Part shown: positions 1-8,830 of the stretch, in pieces
Layout: each line of letters opens with the position of its first letter
How positions within the stretch are numbered: position 1 is the stretch's first letter
DNA from: Enterococcus pallens ATCC BAA-351
Lineage (GTDB): Bacteria > Bacillota > Bacilli > Lactobacillales > Enterococcaceae
NCBI RefSeq assembly: GCF_000407485.1
Contig: NZ_ASWD01000006.1
Coordinates: forward strand, 186,001-250,000
Direction of reading: 5' to 3'
Length of the DNA: 64,000 bases
Position numbers and translations under genes: made by a program
The notes under the pieces: generated by a model
Databases searched by the model: none
Told to the model about the DNA's origin: nothing
Seen by the model: the letters and a program-made list of their open reading frames with translations, nothing else

Positions 1-84
1 TGGTGCTGCTGTTCCCATCAACAACCCCATCACTAAGGTAATATGCCACACCTTCATAAACCGCTTCCATTTTTGTTCTTTCAT
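1..84 (-). CDS. N-terminus of an exported protein (partial)
   Basis: The first 28 codons of a gene that runs off the left edge of the window. The start ATG (82-84) follows a strong AAAGGAGG site. The peptide has a basic N-terminus (MKEQKWKRFMK) and then a hydrophobic stretch ending near G-T-A-A-P, which is the pattern of a signal peptide. The function lies outside the window. In enterococci a cell-wall amidase often lies next to dtd, but nothing visible here proves that. Confidence 0.6.
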   Translation of the reverse strand, partial: MKEQKWKRFMKVWHITLVMGLLMGTAAP

Positions 85-313
85 CTTTTTCCTCCTTTAA
101 AGAAATGTACTTTCAGTTTATCAGTTGATGAGGAACAGCACTAGTTTTTTTGTTGATTTTCTTAGCAAAAACTCATTTTTATGCTTTGATTTAACTTCAA
201 GAAACTAACTCACTTACCTTAAAATCATTTCTTAACGTTAAATTGAACATTATTCCAATTCAAAAGAAAGTATTCATTAAGAAAAGGTTCTTTTGGGATT
301 AGATTTAGCTACA

Positions 314-366
314 GGCAGGCCTATTAATTATTGGCTTCTTCGAATAATGGCCTCTGCGTTTTTTTA
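314..366 (+). terminator. Rho-independent terminator with no visible upstream gene
   Basis: A hairpin pairs GCAGGCC...ATTATT with AATAATGGCCTCTGC and is followed by seven T. The T tract fixes its direction as plus strand. No plus-strand gene lies upstream in the window, so it may end a small RNA or an antisense transcript. The remaining non-coding bases at 85-385 show no clear promoter in either direction. Confidence 0.5.
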
Positions 367-385
367 TTCAGCAGATTTTGAACAT

Positions 386-428
386 AATAAAAAGCCTTGA
401 GAAACCCATTTCTGAGTTTCTCAAGACT
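386..428 (-). terminator. Terminator of the relA-dtd operon
   Basis: On the minus strand the arms CTTGAGAAAC and GTTTCTCAAG form a stem that is followed by GCTTTTTATT, directly after the dtd stop codon. Confidence 0.75.
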
Positions 429-429
429 T

Positions 430-876
430 CTATTTATCTCTGGTATCGAAAATGATTGTCACCGGACCATCATTAACCAGTGCCACATCCATGTCGCCGC
501 CAAATTCGCCAGTTTCTACAATCAACCCTTGCTGACGCAACCCCTCATTGAAATATTCATAAAGAGGAATCGCCGTTTCTGGTCGAGCCGCCTTAATAAA
601 GCTAGGGCGGTTGCCTTTTTTCGTATCAGCATACAGGGTGAATTGAGAAACACTCAAAATACTGCCTGCTACGTCTTGAATATTCTGATTCATTTTTCCT
701 TCTGCATCTTCAAAAACCCGCAGTAAAGGAATCTTTCGAATTAAATAATCTGCATCCTCTTGGGTATCCTCTTCATGAATGCCTAATAGAATCATAAAAC
801 CTTTGTCGATCTTACCGATTATTTGTTCGTCAATGGCAACTGACGCCTGACTTACTCGTTGAATTACTGCTCGCAT
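430..876 (-). CDS. dtd: D-aminoacyl-tRNA deacylase
   Basis: This 148-residue protein has the normal full length for the DTD family. It hydrolyses D-aminoacyl-tRNAs (and glycyl-tRNA-Ala mischarging products) in the cytosol, so that D-amino acids do not enter translation. The two family signatures are visible: S-V-S-Q-F-T-L near residue 78, which carries the SQFT motif, and N-D-G-P-V-T near residue 137, corresponding to the NxGP cross-subunit motif. The gene starts with MRAVIQRV, typical for the family. It lies 11 bases downstream of relA on the same strand and is closed by the terminator at 386-428, so it is almost certainly cotranscribed with relA, as in many Firmicutes. Confidence 0.96.
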   Translation of the reverse strand: MRAVIQRVSQASVAIDEQIIGKIDKGFMILLGIHEEDTQEDADYLIRKIPLLRVFEDAEGKMNQNIQDVAGSILSVSQFTLYADTKKGNRPSFIKAARPETAIPLYEYFNEGLRQQGLIVETGEFGGDMDVALVNDGPVTIIFDTRDK

Positions 877-887
877 CAGGGGCCTCC

Positions 888-3101
888 TTATCCTTTTGTA
901 CGTTTCACACTATATACATCGGGAACTGTTTTAATTTTATCTACTATAGAATAGAGATGATTCAAGTTTTGAATCTTAATGGTTAAGCGGATCATTGCCA
1001 TCTTGTCCTTTGAAGGCTTGGCTTCGACGCTAACCAGCTGCTTAGTCATCCCGCTGACAATATTCAATACATCGTTTAATAAGCCATCTCGATTGAAGCC
1101 ATAAATTTCCAAATCCGCATTGTAGTCCTGCTTGATGTTGGACGTATCTTCCCATTCAACCTCAATCAAACGTTCTTGAATATCCTTTTGCTTCGTAATG
1201 TTTGGACAATCCGAACGGTGAATCGAAATCCCGCGGCCTTTGGTAATGTAGCCAACAATATCATCACCAGGTACGGGATTACAGCAATGACTGATGCGAA
1301 TCAGCAGATTATCGATTCCTTGAATCACAATGCCGCCTTCATGACGAACCTTGATTCTTTCTGGTTCTTTCTTCGGTGGATGATTCACCAGCTCATCAAC
1401 AGCTTCTTGCTTCTTCTGCTTCATTTGTTCTCGCCGTTCTTTTTCCGTTAAACGGTTAGAGAAGGTCAAGGCACTGAGTTCACCAAAACCAATCGACGCA
1501 TACAAGTCGTCTTCACTGTGGAAATTGAACTTGTCCATCGCCTTTTGCAGCTTATCCTTGGTTAACACTTCTTTAGGAACAAAGCCCATATCGTTCAGAC
1601 ACTTGATTACTGCTTCGTGGCCTTTAGTAATATTTTCTTCCCGGTCCTGAGTTTTAAAGAAACGCTTGATCTTGTTGCGGGCTTTACTGGTTTTCACCAT
1701 GCTTAGCCAGTCACGACTAGGACCAAAGGAATTCGGTGAGGTCATGATTTCTATAATGTCGCCGTTTTTCAGCTTGTAATCTAGCTGTACCATCTTGCCG
1801 TTTACTTTAGCACCGGTTGTTTTATTTCCGATATCGGTATGGATACTAAAGGCAAAGTCCAATGGTCCTGAACCTTTTGGCAGCTCCGTTACATCACCTT
1901 TAGGGGTAAAAACGTACACTTTGTCGCTGAAAATGTCACCTTTAACACTTTCCATAAATTCGGAAGCATCATAGCTTTCATCCTGCAGCTCCAAAATTTC
2001 CCGGAACCAGTCCAGCTGCTTGCTGTCGGTGTTTTCATCCAGCTTATCGGTCTTGCCTTCTTTATAAGCCCAGTGAGCCGCGACCCCGAACTCAGCAATT
2101 TGGTGCATTTCGTGGGTTCGAATTTGGACTTCGACCGGGTTGCCGCTGGGACCAATAATTGTAGTATGCAAAGACTGATACATATTGGCCTTAGGCATCG
2201 CAATGTAATCCTTGAAACGACCTGGCATGGGCTTCCATTTGGTATGAATGGCACCTAATACGGCGTAACAATCCTTGATAGAATCAACAATTACGCGAAT
2301 CGCCAGCAGGTCATAAATTTCATCAAACTGCTTCTTTTGATCTCGCATCTTGCGATAGATCGAATAAATATGCTTCGGACGGCCATAAATTTCGCCTTCA
2401 ATTTCTAATTCTAAGGTTGCCTCTTTGATTTCTTCAACGGTTTCTTTAACGTAGCTTTCCCGTTCTTCCCGTTTGCTTTGCATCAAATGGACGATCCGGT
2501 AGTATTGCTTTGGATTCAAATAGCGCAGTGCAGTATCTTCCAGCTCCCACTTGATCCGACTCATCCCTAAACGATCTGCCAATGGTGCATAGATTTCCAA
2601 GGTTTCGCGAGCAATTCGTCGTTGCTTGTCATCTCGCAGGTAACGTAACGTGCGCATATTATGCAATCTATCCGCCAGCTTCACCATGATAACCCGCAAA
2701 TCCTGAGCCATTGCCAGCAGCATCTTCCGGTGATTTTCTGCTAATTGCTCTTCGTGGGATTTGTATTTAATCTTCCCTAATTTGGTCACACCGTCTACTA
2801 AAGAAGCGACGTCTGAACCAAATTCTTCTTTTAAATCATCTAAGGTAACCTCGGTATCCTCCACCACATCATGCAAAAAGCCTGTTGCCACAGTATGAGG
2901 ATCCATATGTAAATCCGCTAGAATTCCGGCTACTTGAATCGGATGAATAATGTACGGTTCTCCAGATTTTCTGATTTGTTTTTTATGAGCTTCAAAGGCA
3001 TATTCATAGGCCTTTTTGACAAATGCCACATGCTCATCGCTCATATAGCCTGCGACCAGCTCAATCACGTCTGGCCCAGTTAATTCTACATCTTTTGCCA
3101 C
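888..3101 (-). CDS. relA: Bifunctional (p)ppGpp synthetase/hydrolase
   Basis: The 737-residue long RSH protein makes and degrades the stringent-response alarmone (p)ppGpp on the ribosome and in the cytosol. The order is an HD hydrolase domain (about 20-180, H-D-V-V-E-D-T), a synthetase domain (about 230-345, with P-G-R-F-K-D-Y and Y-Q-S-L-H-T-T), TGS (about 390-450, with V-F-T-P-K-G) and a C-terminal ACT domain. Both catalytic halves look intact, as expected for the single long RSH of Firmicutes. The start is GTG at 3101, seven bases after AGGAGG. A closer ATG at 3108 is in another frame and meets a stop soon. The leader upstream is unusually structured (see 3109-3241). Confidence 0.96.
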   Translation of the reverse strand: MAKDVELTGPDVIELVAGYMSDEHVAFVKKAYEYAFEAHKKQIRKSGEPYIIHPIQVAGILADLHMDPHTVATGFLHDVVEDTEVTLDDLKEEFGSDVASLVDGVTKLGKIKYKSHEEQLAENHRKMLLAMAQDLRVIMVKLADRLHNMRTLRYLRDDKQRRIARETLEIYAPLADRLGMSRIKWELEDTALRYLNPKQYYRIVHLMQSKREERESYVKETVEEIKEATLELEIEGEIYGRPKHIYSIYRKMRDQKKQFDEIYDLLAIRVIVDSIKDCYAVLGAIHTKWKPMPGRFKDYIAMPKANMYQSLHTTIIGPSGNPVEVQIRTHEMHQIAEFGVAAHWAYKEGKTDKLDENTDSKQLDWFREILELQDESYDASEFMESVKGDIFSDKVYVFTPKGDVTELPKGSGPLDFAFSIHTDIGNKTTGAKVNGKMVQLDYKLKNGDIIEIMTSPNSFGPSRDWLSMVKTSKARNKIKRFFKTQDREENITKGHEAVIKCLNDMGFVPKEVLTKDKLQKAMDKFNFHSEDDLYASIGFGELSALTFSNRLTEKERREQMKQKKQEAVDELVNHPPKKEPERIKVRHEGGIVIQGIDNLLIRISHCCNPVPGDDIVGYITKGRGISIHRSDCPNITKQKDIQERLIEVEWEDTSNIKQDYNADLEIYGFNRDGLLNDVLNIVSGMTKQLVSVEAKPSKDKMAMIRLTIKIQNLNHLYSIVDKIKTVPDVYSVKRTKG

Positions 3102-3108
3102 TAGACAT

Positions 3109-3241
3109 CCTCCTTAAACGGGACGTATTTTTTCTACGTGTCTGGCGTTATATGAATCCCATTAAAGAAACTGATTTCCTTTGTCGATGGTTCTGGCAAA
3201 GGCCACTTTTTGTGCTGAGAATCTTTAATGTGATTCATATA
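3109..3241 (-). promoter_or_regulatory. Highly structured 5' leader of relA
   Basis: Two 20-base arms at 3149-3168 and 3222-3241 are inverted repeats with a single mismatch (TCTTTAATG..GATTCATATA type). Nested inside is a hairpin CCTTTG...CAAAGG (3178-3202). Nearer the start codon is a small ACGTA/TACGT hairpin (about 3123-3138). Together they suggest a folded leader of about 150 bases before relA. No T tract follows the big stem, so it is not a simple terminator. The role is unknown; regulation of relA expression or an mRNA-stability element is inference. Confidence 0.55.
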
Positions 3242-3293
3242 GTTATTTTCAAATAATTGTTTTCATTATACAGACTTGTCTCAGTCATTTCAA

Positions 3294-4043
3294 TCAATCG
3301 TTAAGTAAATCGTAATAAAAACCTACCGCACTCATCACGTACAACGGCGCGGTTTCAGTGCGTAAAATTCTAGGTCCCAGCCCGCAAAGTTTTGCGCCAG
3401 CTTGTTGGAAGGTTTCTACCTCTCTCGGTGAAAAACCACCCTCTGGACCAAAAATTACTAAAAGCTTGCTGCCGGGCGTTAATTTTTGCAAAGCCTGCAC
3501 TAGCTGCGCCTGTTCTCCCTGCTTGGCCGATTCTTCATAGGCAATTAACACTGCATCATAGTCCTTGAATGCTGAAACCAGCTCTTTTCCACTGGCTAAA
3601 AAGGCCAATTGCGGTAAAAATTGGCGATGGGACTGCTCTGCGGCTTCTTGAATGATTTTGTTTAAACGCTGCTGTTTCTTTTGCAGCTTTTTGTTGTCCC
3701 ATTTGACTACCGAGGTAACCGCCGGGAAAGCCAAAAATCTATGGGCGCCCAATTCAGTGGCTTTTTGGGCAATCAGCTCCAGCTTTTCGCCTTTTGGTAA
3801 TCCACTGGCCAAAGTAACCTCAATCGGCAATTCCCGGGAAAAGGTTTCTTTTTCGATTTCCTTTAGCTGAACGCTGTCAGCATCAATCCCAGTGATCTCC
3901 GCCTTAACCGATGTTTGATCCTTGAATACTAAGAAAACCTGATCGCCAGCGGTCATTCGCATCACCCGCAGCATATGATGGTGGGGTTCGCCAGTTAGTT
4001 GAATGTTTGGTTGATAAGCTTCATCAATAAAATAGCGCTGCAT
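3294..4043 (-). CDS. rsmE: 16S rRNA m3U1498 methyltransferase
   Basis: The 249-residue SPOUT-class methyltransferase uses SAM to methylate the N3 of U1498 in 16S rRNA. The N-terminal PUA-like part (1-70, with HHMLRVMR) is followed by the trefoil-knot domain. Its SAM-binding loops are visible as I-F-G-P-E-G-G-F-S near 198 and L-G-P-R-I-L-R-T-E-T-A near 222, both close to the family consensus. It begins one base after the prmA stop, the common prmA-rsmE pairing in Firmicutes. The start at 4043 gives the conserved MQRYFI N-terminus. Confidence 0.95.
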   Translation of the reverse strand: MQRYFIDEAYQPNIQLTGEPHHHMLRVMRMTAGDQVFLVFKDQTSVKAEITGIDADSVQLKEIEKETFSRELPIEVTLASGLPKGEKLELIAQKATELGAHRFLAFPAVTSVVKWDNKKLQKKQQRLNKIIQEAAEQSHRQFLPQLAFLASGKELVSAFKDYDAVLIAYEESAKQGEQAQLVQALQKLTPGSKLLVIFGPEGGFSPREVETFQQAGAKLCGLGPRILRTETAPLYVMSAVGFYYDLLND

Positions 4044-4044
4044 G

Positions 4045-4992
4045 TTACTCTTCCTCTGGTTTCTTCAAAATCATCGCATACCAATCTTTTTGTTGGAAAA
4101 TCCGATCCACTTCAAAGCCTTGGCTGTAAATTTCTTCTAAAATCATATCTTTCTTATCCTCAATGATTCCTGAAATAATAAAGGTTCCATCACTTTTCAG
4201 CAAGCGCCACGCATCGGGAATCATCAATTTGATAATATCCGCTAAAATGTTGGCAACAATAATATCGGCTGAATGTTCCACACCCTTCAGCAAATCGTTG
4301 GCCGCTACCTTGATATTTTCCGTGCCAGCATTCATGTCCACATTTTCTTGCGCAGAACGTACTGCTACTTCATCTAGGTCATAAGCGTAAATTTCTTTAG
4401 CGCCCATCAATGAGCAGGCAATACTTAACACGCCTGATCCAGTCCCGACGTCCAAGACCGTTTCGCCGCCGCGAACCACCGTCTCCAGCGCCTGCAAAGT
4501 TAGGTTAGTCGTTGGGTGAGTCCCCGTTCCAAAGGCCATGCCCGGATCAAGGGTAATAATCTTTTCCTCGGAGGATGCTGCTTCGTAGGATTCCCAGCTT
4601 GGTACAATCGTTAGGTAACGAGTCACACGCACTGGGTGATAGTATTTCTTCCAGGCAGTTGCCCAATCGCTTTCCTCTACTTCGCTGACTGTAATTTCAT
4701 TTTTACCAATCGCTAAGCCAAACTCTGGCAATAGATTAATCCGATCCTTAATGAAGGGCATGATTTCTGGCAAAAAGATCGTTTCCGGAAAATAAGCACT
4801 GACGGCAGCACCTTCTTCTAAGTTCGTAAAGGTATCACGATCCAGCAACTCCCCGTATTGATCCTCCTTGTAATTGACGATATCCAAGGCATCTTCAATC
4901 GCTACGCCGCTTGCCCCTGCTTCCATTAAAATGTTGGACACAGCTTCTACTGCTTCACTGGCTGTTGTGACTTTTACTTCATTCCACTTCAT
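4045..4992 (-). CDS. prmA: Ribosomal protein L11 methyltransferase
   Basis: The 315-residue protein is a SAM-dependent class I methyltransferase that trimethylates ribosomal protein L11. An N-terminal L11-recognition domain (start MKWNEVKV) precedes the Rossmann fold. Motif I reads V-L-D-V-G-T-G-S-G near 178 and the substrate motif appears as D-P-G-M-A-F-G-T-G-T-H-P-T-T near 150, which is diagnostic for PrmA. The catalytic-loop motif V-A-N-I-L-A is present near 243. The gene sits between the DUF3013 gene and rsmE in a run of closely packed minus-strand genes and is probably cotranscribed with both. Confidence 0.96.
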   Translation of the reverse strand: MKWNEVKVTTASEAVEAVSNILMEAGASGVAIEDALDIVNYKEDQYGELLDRDTFTNLEEGAAVSAYFPETIFLPEIMPFIKDRINLLPEFGLAIGKNEITVSEVEESDWATAWKKYYHPVRVTRYLTIVPSWESYEAASSEEKIITLDPGMAFGTGTHPTTNLTLQALETVVRGGETVLDVGTGSGVLSIACSLMGAKEIYAYDLDEVAVRSAQENVDMNAGTENIKVAANDLLKGVEHSADIIVANILADIIKLMIPDAWRLLKSDGTFIISGIIEDKKDMILEEIYSQGFEVDRIFQQKDWYAMILKKPEEE

Positions 4993-5010
4993 GTTCAGTC
5001 TCCTTGTTTT

Positions 5011-5487
5011 TTAGTATTTAGGATAAGGCAGGTATACATCGTCGCTGCCCTTAATATGTCTACGAAAGGCTTCATCGGACCAGGTTAATTCAAAAACGGC
5101 CTCTTCACTGTCATCCGCTAAAAAGTCCAGCAAATCACTTTGACCTTCTTCCATAACTTCTCTTAAATAATCAACAACCGCAGTCAATTCAGCCTTTTTC
5201 ATGCCTTTTTTTCCTTCATAAGGAATTACTGCCAAATAGTCCTCTGGATCAACCTTGGATTTTTCAGGATCGACCAAAATTACAGCATCCTCAAACTCAA
5301 TAATTTCTTCCTCAGAAGCAACCCCATCGACATCGTCTAATTCCAGCTGCTGCTTGTTCTCAGCATATAAACGGAAAGCCACCTCAAAGGTTCGATTGCG
5401 AGTATCCCAATCCAAATTTAATTCATAATCAGGAATTTTCTTACCTAAGTAAGTATCTAAATAGCTGATAATTGTTTCTTTTGCCAT
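5011..5487 (-). CDS. DUF3013 family protein
   Basis: A 158-residue acidic cytosolic protein with no signal peptide or membrane segment. It matches the DUF3013 type found upstream of prmA in lactobacilli and enterococci (N-terminus MAKETIISYLDTYL, many Glu/Asp residues, conserved ending with LPYPKY). No catalytic motif is visible and no function is known. It is 18 bases upstream of prmA on the same strand, so its product may be linked to translation or to L11 methylation, but that is inference from position alone. Confidence 0.8.
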   Translation of the reverse strand: MAKETIISYLDTYLGKKIPDYELNLDWDTRNRTFEVAFRLYAENKQQLELDDVDGVASEEEIIEFEDAVILVDPEKSKVDPEDYLAVIPYEGKKGMKKAELTAVVDYLREVMEEGQSDLLDFLADDSEEAVFELTWSDEAFRRHIKGSDDVYLPYPKY

Positions 5488-5523
5488 GTTTACGTCTCCA
5501 TTCGTTCTTGATTTATTTATGTG

Positions 5524-6147
5524 CTAACGCCAGCCATGATCCTTTGTGATCTGGCTTTTTCGTTGTTTAGATAGATAAGGATTGCCTTTGACAGTAAAAC
5601 GCAGCGGTAAATCCGTCCAGATCCCCTTATTAGGAATACCAATTCGCGGCAAGCGTTCCACCTCGCGCGGATAACGACGCTTTTCTGGAACCAAATGCAG
5701 GGTGCTGCTAAAAATTGATTCTCCGTACAGCTCTCGGCCAATCCCCATGGCCTGCACCAATTTCCCTGGTCCATCACTAATAGTTGCTCCGGTTTGTCCG
5801 CCGCGGTTTTGACTCATGAGTGCTAGACCTTCCACCGGTTCAATTCCCCGAATCATGACTCCCTGAGGCATCCCCTTCGGTTGAGTGATCATATTCAAAA
5901 TTAAATGCGTGTGCATTGTATAGAGATAAATCGTTCCCGGCTCTTGATACATCGCCCGGACTCTTGGGGTATCCCGCATGCCGTAGCTGTGAGCCGCCTC
6001 ATCATCAGGACCTAGATAAGCTTCGCAATCGACAATATAGCCGCCTAATTTCCCCTGCGGTGTCTCATGCTCTACGTACATGCCCAGTAAAAATTCAGCC
6101 ACTTCTTCTGTTGTATGTGTGTTAAAAAAATCGATTGTTTTCTTCAT
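5524..6147 (-). CDS. mpg: 3-methyladenine DNA glycosylase (MPG/AAG type)
   Basis: The 207-residue protein belongs to the AAG/MPG family, which cuts alkylated and deaminated purines from DNA at the start of base-excision repair. Family motifs are present: I-V-D-C-E-A-Y near 40 with the catalytic Glu, D-E-A-A-H-S-Y-G near 50, R-G-I-E-P near 100 and G-P-G-K-L near 127. The length is normal for the bacterial enzyme. It stands about 37 bases upstream of the DUF3013 gene on the same strand and is divergent from rarA, which is another DNA-repair gene. Confidence 0.93.
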   Translation of the reverse strand: MKKTIDFFNTHTTEEVAEFLLGMYVEHETPQGKLGGYIVDCEAYLGPDDEAAHSYGMRDTPRVRAMYQEPGTIYLYTMHTHLILNMITQPKGMPQGVMIRGIEPVEGLALMSQNRGGQTGATISDGPGKLVQAMGIGRELYGESIFSSTLHLVPEKRRYPREVERLPRIGIPNKGIWTDLPLRFTVKGNPYLSKQRKSQITKDHGWR

Positions 6148-6302
6148 CTAATTCACCTCTTCCATCATACACAATAATAAGCCTAGATACCACGTTCACC
6201 CTTTCAGATTCCTATAATTTATCAGAAAAAAATGGTATAATAGAACATACATTCCCAATCCAGGAGCAATCCTGAATTGATTCTTAAAAAAGGAGGGAAA
6301 AC

Positions 6303-7580
6303 ATGCAGCAACCATTAGCTTATCGCATGCGCCCCCGCAACCTAGACGAAGTCGTCGGCCAGCAGCAGCTGGTGGGACCAGGAAAAATTATTCGCCGCAT
6401 GGTGGAAGCGCGAATGCTTTCCTCCATGATTCTATATGGACCGCCGGGTACTGGAAAGACCAGTATTGCCAGTGCGATTGCCGGCTCCACCAATTATGCC
6501 TTTCGCATGCTGAATGCCGCAACCGATACGAAAAAGGATTTGCAGATTGTCGCTGAAGAAGCCAAAATGAGCGGCACCGTCATTCTACTATTAGATGAAG
6601 TCCATCGTTTAGATAAAACCAAGCAGGATTTTTTACTGCCTCATTTAGAAAGCGGCCGCATTATTATGATCGGGGCTACCACCGAAAATCCTTACATTAC
6701 TATCAACCCGGCAATTCGCAGCCGGACGCAAATTTTTGAAGTAAAGCCTTTGTCAGAGGAAGACATTCAACTGGCCGTCAACTCTGCTTTAAAGGATGAT
6801 GAACGTGGACTAGGCTCTTACCCAGTAGAATTAGATGAAGAAGCCTTGCGCTTTTTATCCCAGGCTACCAACGGGGATTTACGAAGTGCCTTGAACGGCT
6901 TAGAATTGGCTACCAAATCAACACCGGAAAACGACGAGGGCCAAATCCATTTAACCTTGCCGATTATTGAAGAATGTGTGCAGCGCAAAGCTCTGACGCA
7001 TGACAAGGATGGCGATGCTCACTATGATGTGATTTCTGCCTTTCAAAAATCAGTTCGCGGAAGCGATGTAGATGCGGCCTTACATTATTTAGGGCGATTA
7101 GTCGAAGCGGGTGACTTGCCGATTATTTGCCGCCGCTTGATGGTGATGGGGTATGAAGATATTGGCTTGGCTAATCCGCCTGCAGCTGCTCGAACAGTTC
7201 AGGCAGTTCAAGCGGCAGAAAAGCTGGGCTTTCCGGAAGCCCGGATTCCGTTAGCCAATGCAGTCGTTGATCTCTGCTTATCGCCGAAATCCAACTCCGC
7301 CTACGTAGCGCTGGATGCCGCGATTACTGATATCCGAGCAGGTAAAGCCGGCGATGTTCCTGATCACTTGCGGGACAGTCATTACAAGGGTGCCAAAGAC
7401 TTAGGTCGAGGAATTGACTATCAATACCCTCACAGCTTCGAGAATGCTTGGGTGGACCAGCAGTATTTGCCAGACAAGCTGAAAAATGCACATTATTACG
7501 AGCCTAAAGCCACCGGCAAATACGAACAAGCCCTAGGTCAGCAATACCAGCGAATTCAAGAATGGAAAAAGAAAAAATAG
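6303..7580 (+). CDS. rarA: Replication-associated recombination protein A (AAA+ ATPase)
   Basis: RarA (MgsA) is a clamp-loader-like AAA+ ATPase that acts at stalled replication forks. The 425-residue protein has Walker A G-P-P-G-T-G-K-T near 41, Walker B L-L-L-D-E-V-H-R near 94, a sensor 1 G-A-T-T-E-N-P near 122 and the C-terminal tetramerisation region containing M-G-Y-E-D-I-G-L-A-N. The start follows AAAAGGAGGG. A TATAAT at 6236-6241 is a likely -10 box. 6S RNA follows at once, the same gene order seen around rarA in other Firmicutes. Confidence 0.95.
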   Translation: MQQPLAYRMRPRNLDEVVGQQQLVGPGKIIRRMVEARMLSSMILYGPPGTGKTSIASAIAGSTNYAFRMLNAATDTKKDLQIVAEEAKMSGTVILLLDEVHRLDKTKQDFLLPHLESGRIIMIGATTENPYITINPAIRSRTQIFEVKPLSEEDIQLAVNSALKDDERGLGSYPVELDEEALRFLSQATNGDLRSALNGLELATKSTPENDEGQIHLTLPIIEECVQRKALTHDKDGDAHYDVISAFQKSVRGSDVDAALHYLGRLVEAGDLPIICRRLMVMGYEDIGLANPPAAARTVQAVQAAEKLGFPEARIPLANAVVDLCLSPKSNSAYVALDAAITDIRAGKAGDVPDHLRDSHYKGAKDLGRGIDYQYPHSFENAWVDQQYLPDKLKNAHYYEPKATGKYEQALGQQYQRIQEWKKKK

Positions 7581-7680
7581 AACAATTACTTTGACAATTC
7601 TATTAGTTATCGACTACAATAAGAGCATAAAGAAGGACGTATTGAAAAACATGTAGAATTTAATTTCTTGATTCGTTTGA

Positions 7681-7709
7681 TTGCGTCTTACGAATGACTA
7701 TGCTATGAT
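7681..7709 (+). promoter_or_regulatory. Promoter of 6S RNA
   Basis: TTGCGT (7681-7686), a 17-base spacer, and an extended TGC-TATGAT -10 box (7704-7709). This gives a predicted start near 7716, in line with the 5' strand of the 6S closing stem. Confidence 0.65.
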
Positions 7710-7715
7710 TGAGTT

Positions 7716-7956
7716 GAAAATTCTGTGATGTGCGCGTTGCCCATTTCAGTGTTGACCGAACATTTTTATTGATATATTGGGATCTGTCTTGTGTCAAAGC
7801 TGGTAACAAGCCTTATCATTTGGTAGTTCGAGGCTTAGACCATGGAACCCACCTGCTTGAATTTGCGGGATCAATACTATCGGGTAAATAACGGCATCGA
7901 CGGAGTTTTCCATTCTTTTGGATGAAAGCAATTTGCATATGCAAATTGCTTTTTAT
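7716..7956 (+). ncRNA. ssrS: 6S RNA
   Basis: 6S RNA mimics an open promoter and binds RNA polymerase holoenzyme in stationary phase. Support here: the 395-base gap after rarA contains no ORF; it has its own good promoter (7681-7709); the predicted 5' end (GAAAATTCTG) can pair with CGGAGTTTTC near 7897-7906, as required for the long closing stem; and a perfect palindromic terminator (7925-7952) ends it. Its place directly downstream of rarA matches the usual location in Firmicutes. A covariance-model search would settle the exact ends. Confidence 0.75.
7925..7956 (+). terminator. Terminator of 6S RNA
   Basis: A 28-base perfect palindrome, with arms AAAGCAATTTGCAT and ATGCAAATTGCTTT, followed by TTATT. 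Confidence 0.8.
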
Positions 7957-7974
7957 TGTATTTAGGAGGAAAAA

Positions 7975-8256
7975 ATGATGATTCGTTTGCTGATGGTAGC
8001 GATGGCGATTTTGTTACTGATTTGCAGCTATTATTTAATTCAAAAATCCGACGGCCTGCTGATGCTCTTGTCAAAAAAAGAGGCCAACAAACAGTTTTTG
8101 CGTCACTATGGACTTCTTTACGCTGCTTTAGGAATTATTGGTTTTTTTATTGCTATTATTGATCACTCCACTCCTTCCATGATTTATCTAATTGTGGTCA
8201 TTTTATTTGCCGCTGTCTTCAGTATTCAGCTGGCTCAAAAAACGAAATCATCTTAA
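7975..8256 (+). CDS. Small three-helix membrane protein
   Basis: A 93-residue protein with three clear hydrophobic segments at about 3-22, 47-65 and 70-87, joined by short Lys/Arg-rich loops. It starts at ATG 7975 after TTAGGAGG; a second ATG follows at once. It resembles the DUF3784-type small membrane proteins in architecture, but I do not recognise it by motif. It sits between 6S RNA and the universal stress gene. No function can be assigned. Confidence 0.75.
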   Translation: MMIRLLMVAMAILLLICSYYLIQKSDGLLMLLSKKEANKQFLRHYGLLYAALGIIGFFIAIIDHSTPSMIYLIVVILFAAVFSIQLAQKTKSS

Positions 8257-8313
8257 GGATAGGATTTTACGCGAAAATGTTTTAAAATATAAGTAGAAAA
8301 GGAGCTGAGGAAA

Positions 8314-8787
8314 ATGGAACAACAATATACAAAAATTATGACCGCTGTCGATGGCTCATCTGAAGCAGAGCTTGCCTTCAAAAAAGCTGTCAATGTTGCC
8401 AAAAGAAATAATGCGGAGCTTTTACTGGCTCATGTCATTGACACCCGCGCTTTCCAAACGGTTTCTTCCTTTGACAATGTTTTAGCAGAACAAGCAACTG
8501 AAATGGCGAAACAAACCTTAAACGATTATGAGAAATATGCCAAGAATGCTGGCTGTGAAAAGGTTTCTAAAGTAATCGAGTATGGTGCACCAAAATTAAT
8601 GATCGCAACTCAAATTCCCGAGGAAAATGATATTGATTTGATTATGCTGGGTGCTACCGGGCTGAATGCTGTGGAACGTTTGTTTATCGGTTCAGTTTCT
8701 GAATATGTTATCCGCAACGCCAGCTGTGATGTCTTAATTGTACGTACGGACCTAAATAATCAGCTGCCTGATGATGATAAGGATTAA
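8314..8787 (+). CDS. Universal stress protein (UspA family)
   Basis: The 157-residue protein has the Rossmann-like Usp fold. It begins with I-M-T-A-V-D-G-S near 8, and the ATP-binding signature G-A-T-G-L-N-A-V-E-R-L-F-I-G-S-V-S near 113 is intact, so it belongs to the nucleotide-binding UspA/UspFG type. These proteins help cells survive starvation and stress. It has its own AAAGGAGCTGAGG ribosome site and is closed by the terminator at 8795-8830. It is probably single or cotranscribed with the small membrane gene upstream. Confidence 0.92.
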   Translation: MEQQYTKIMTAVDGSSEAELAFKKAVNVAKRNNAELLLAHVIDTRAFQTVSSFDNVLAEQATEMAKQTLNDYEKYAKNAGCEKVSKVIEYGAPKLMIATQIPEENDIDLIMLGATGLNAVERLFIGSVSEYVIRNASCDVLIVRTDLNNQLPDDDKD

Positions 8788-8794
8788 AAAAGTA

Positions 8795-8830
8795 AGCTCT
8801 TGAACCTGTAAAAGTTCAAGAGCTTTTTTT
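8795..8830. terminator. Bidirectional terminator between usp and the hexitol locus
   Basis: AGCTCTTGAAC (8795-8805) pairs perfectly with GTTCAAGAGCT (8814-8824). T7 follows on the plus strand, and an A tract precedes it that serves the minus strand. Confidence 0.8.
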
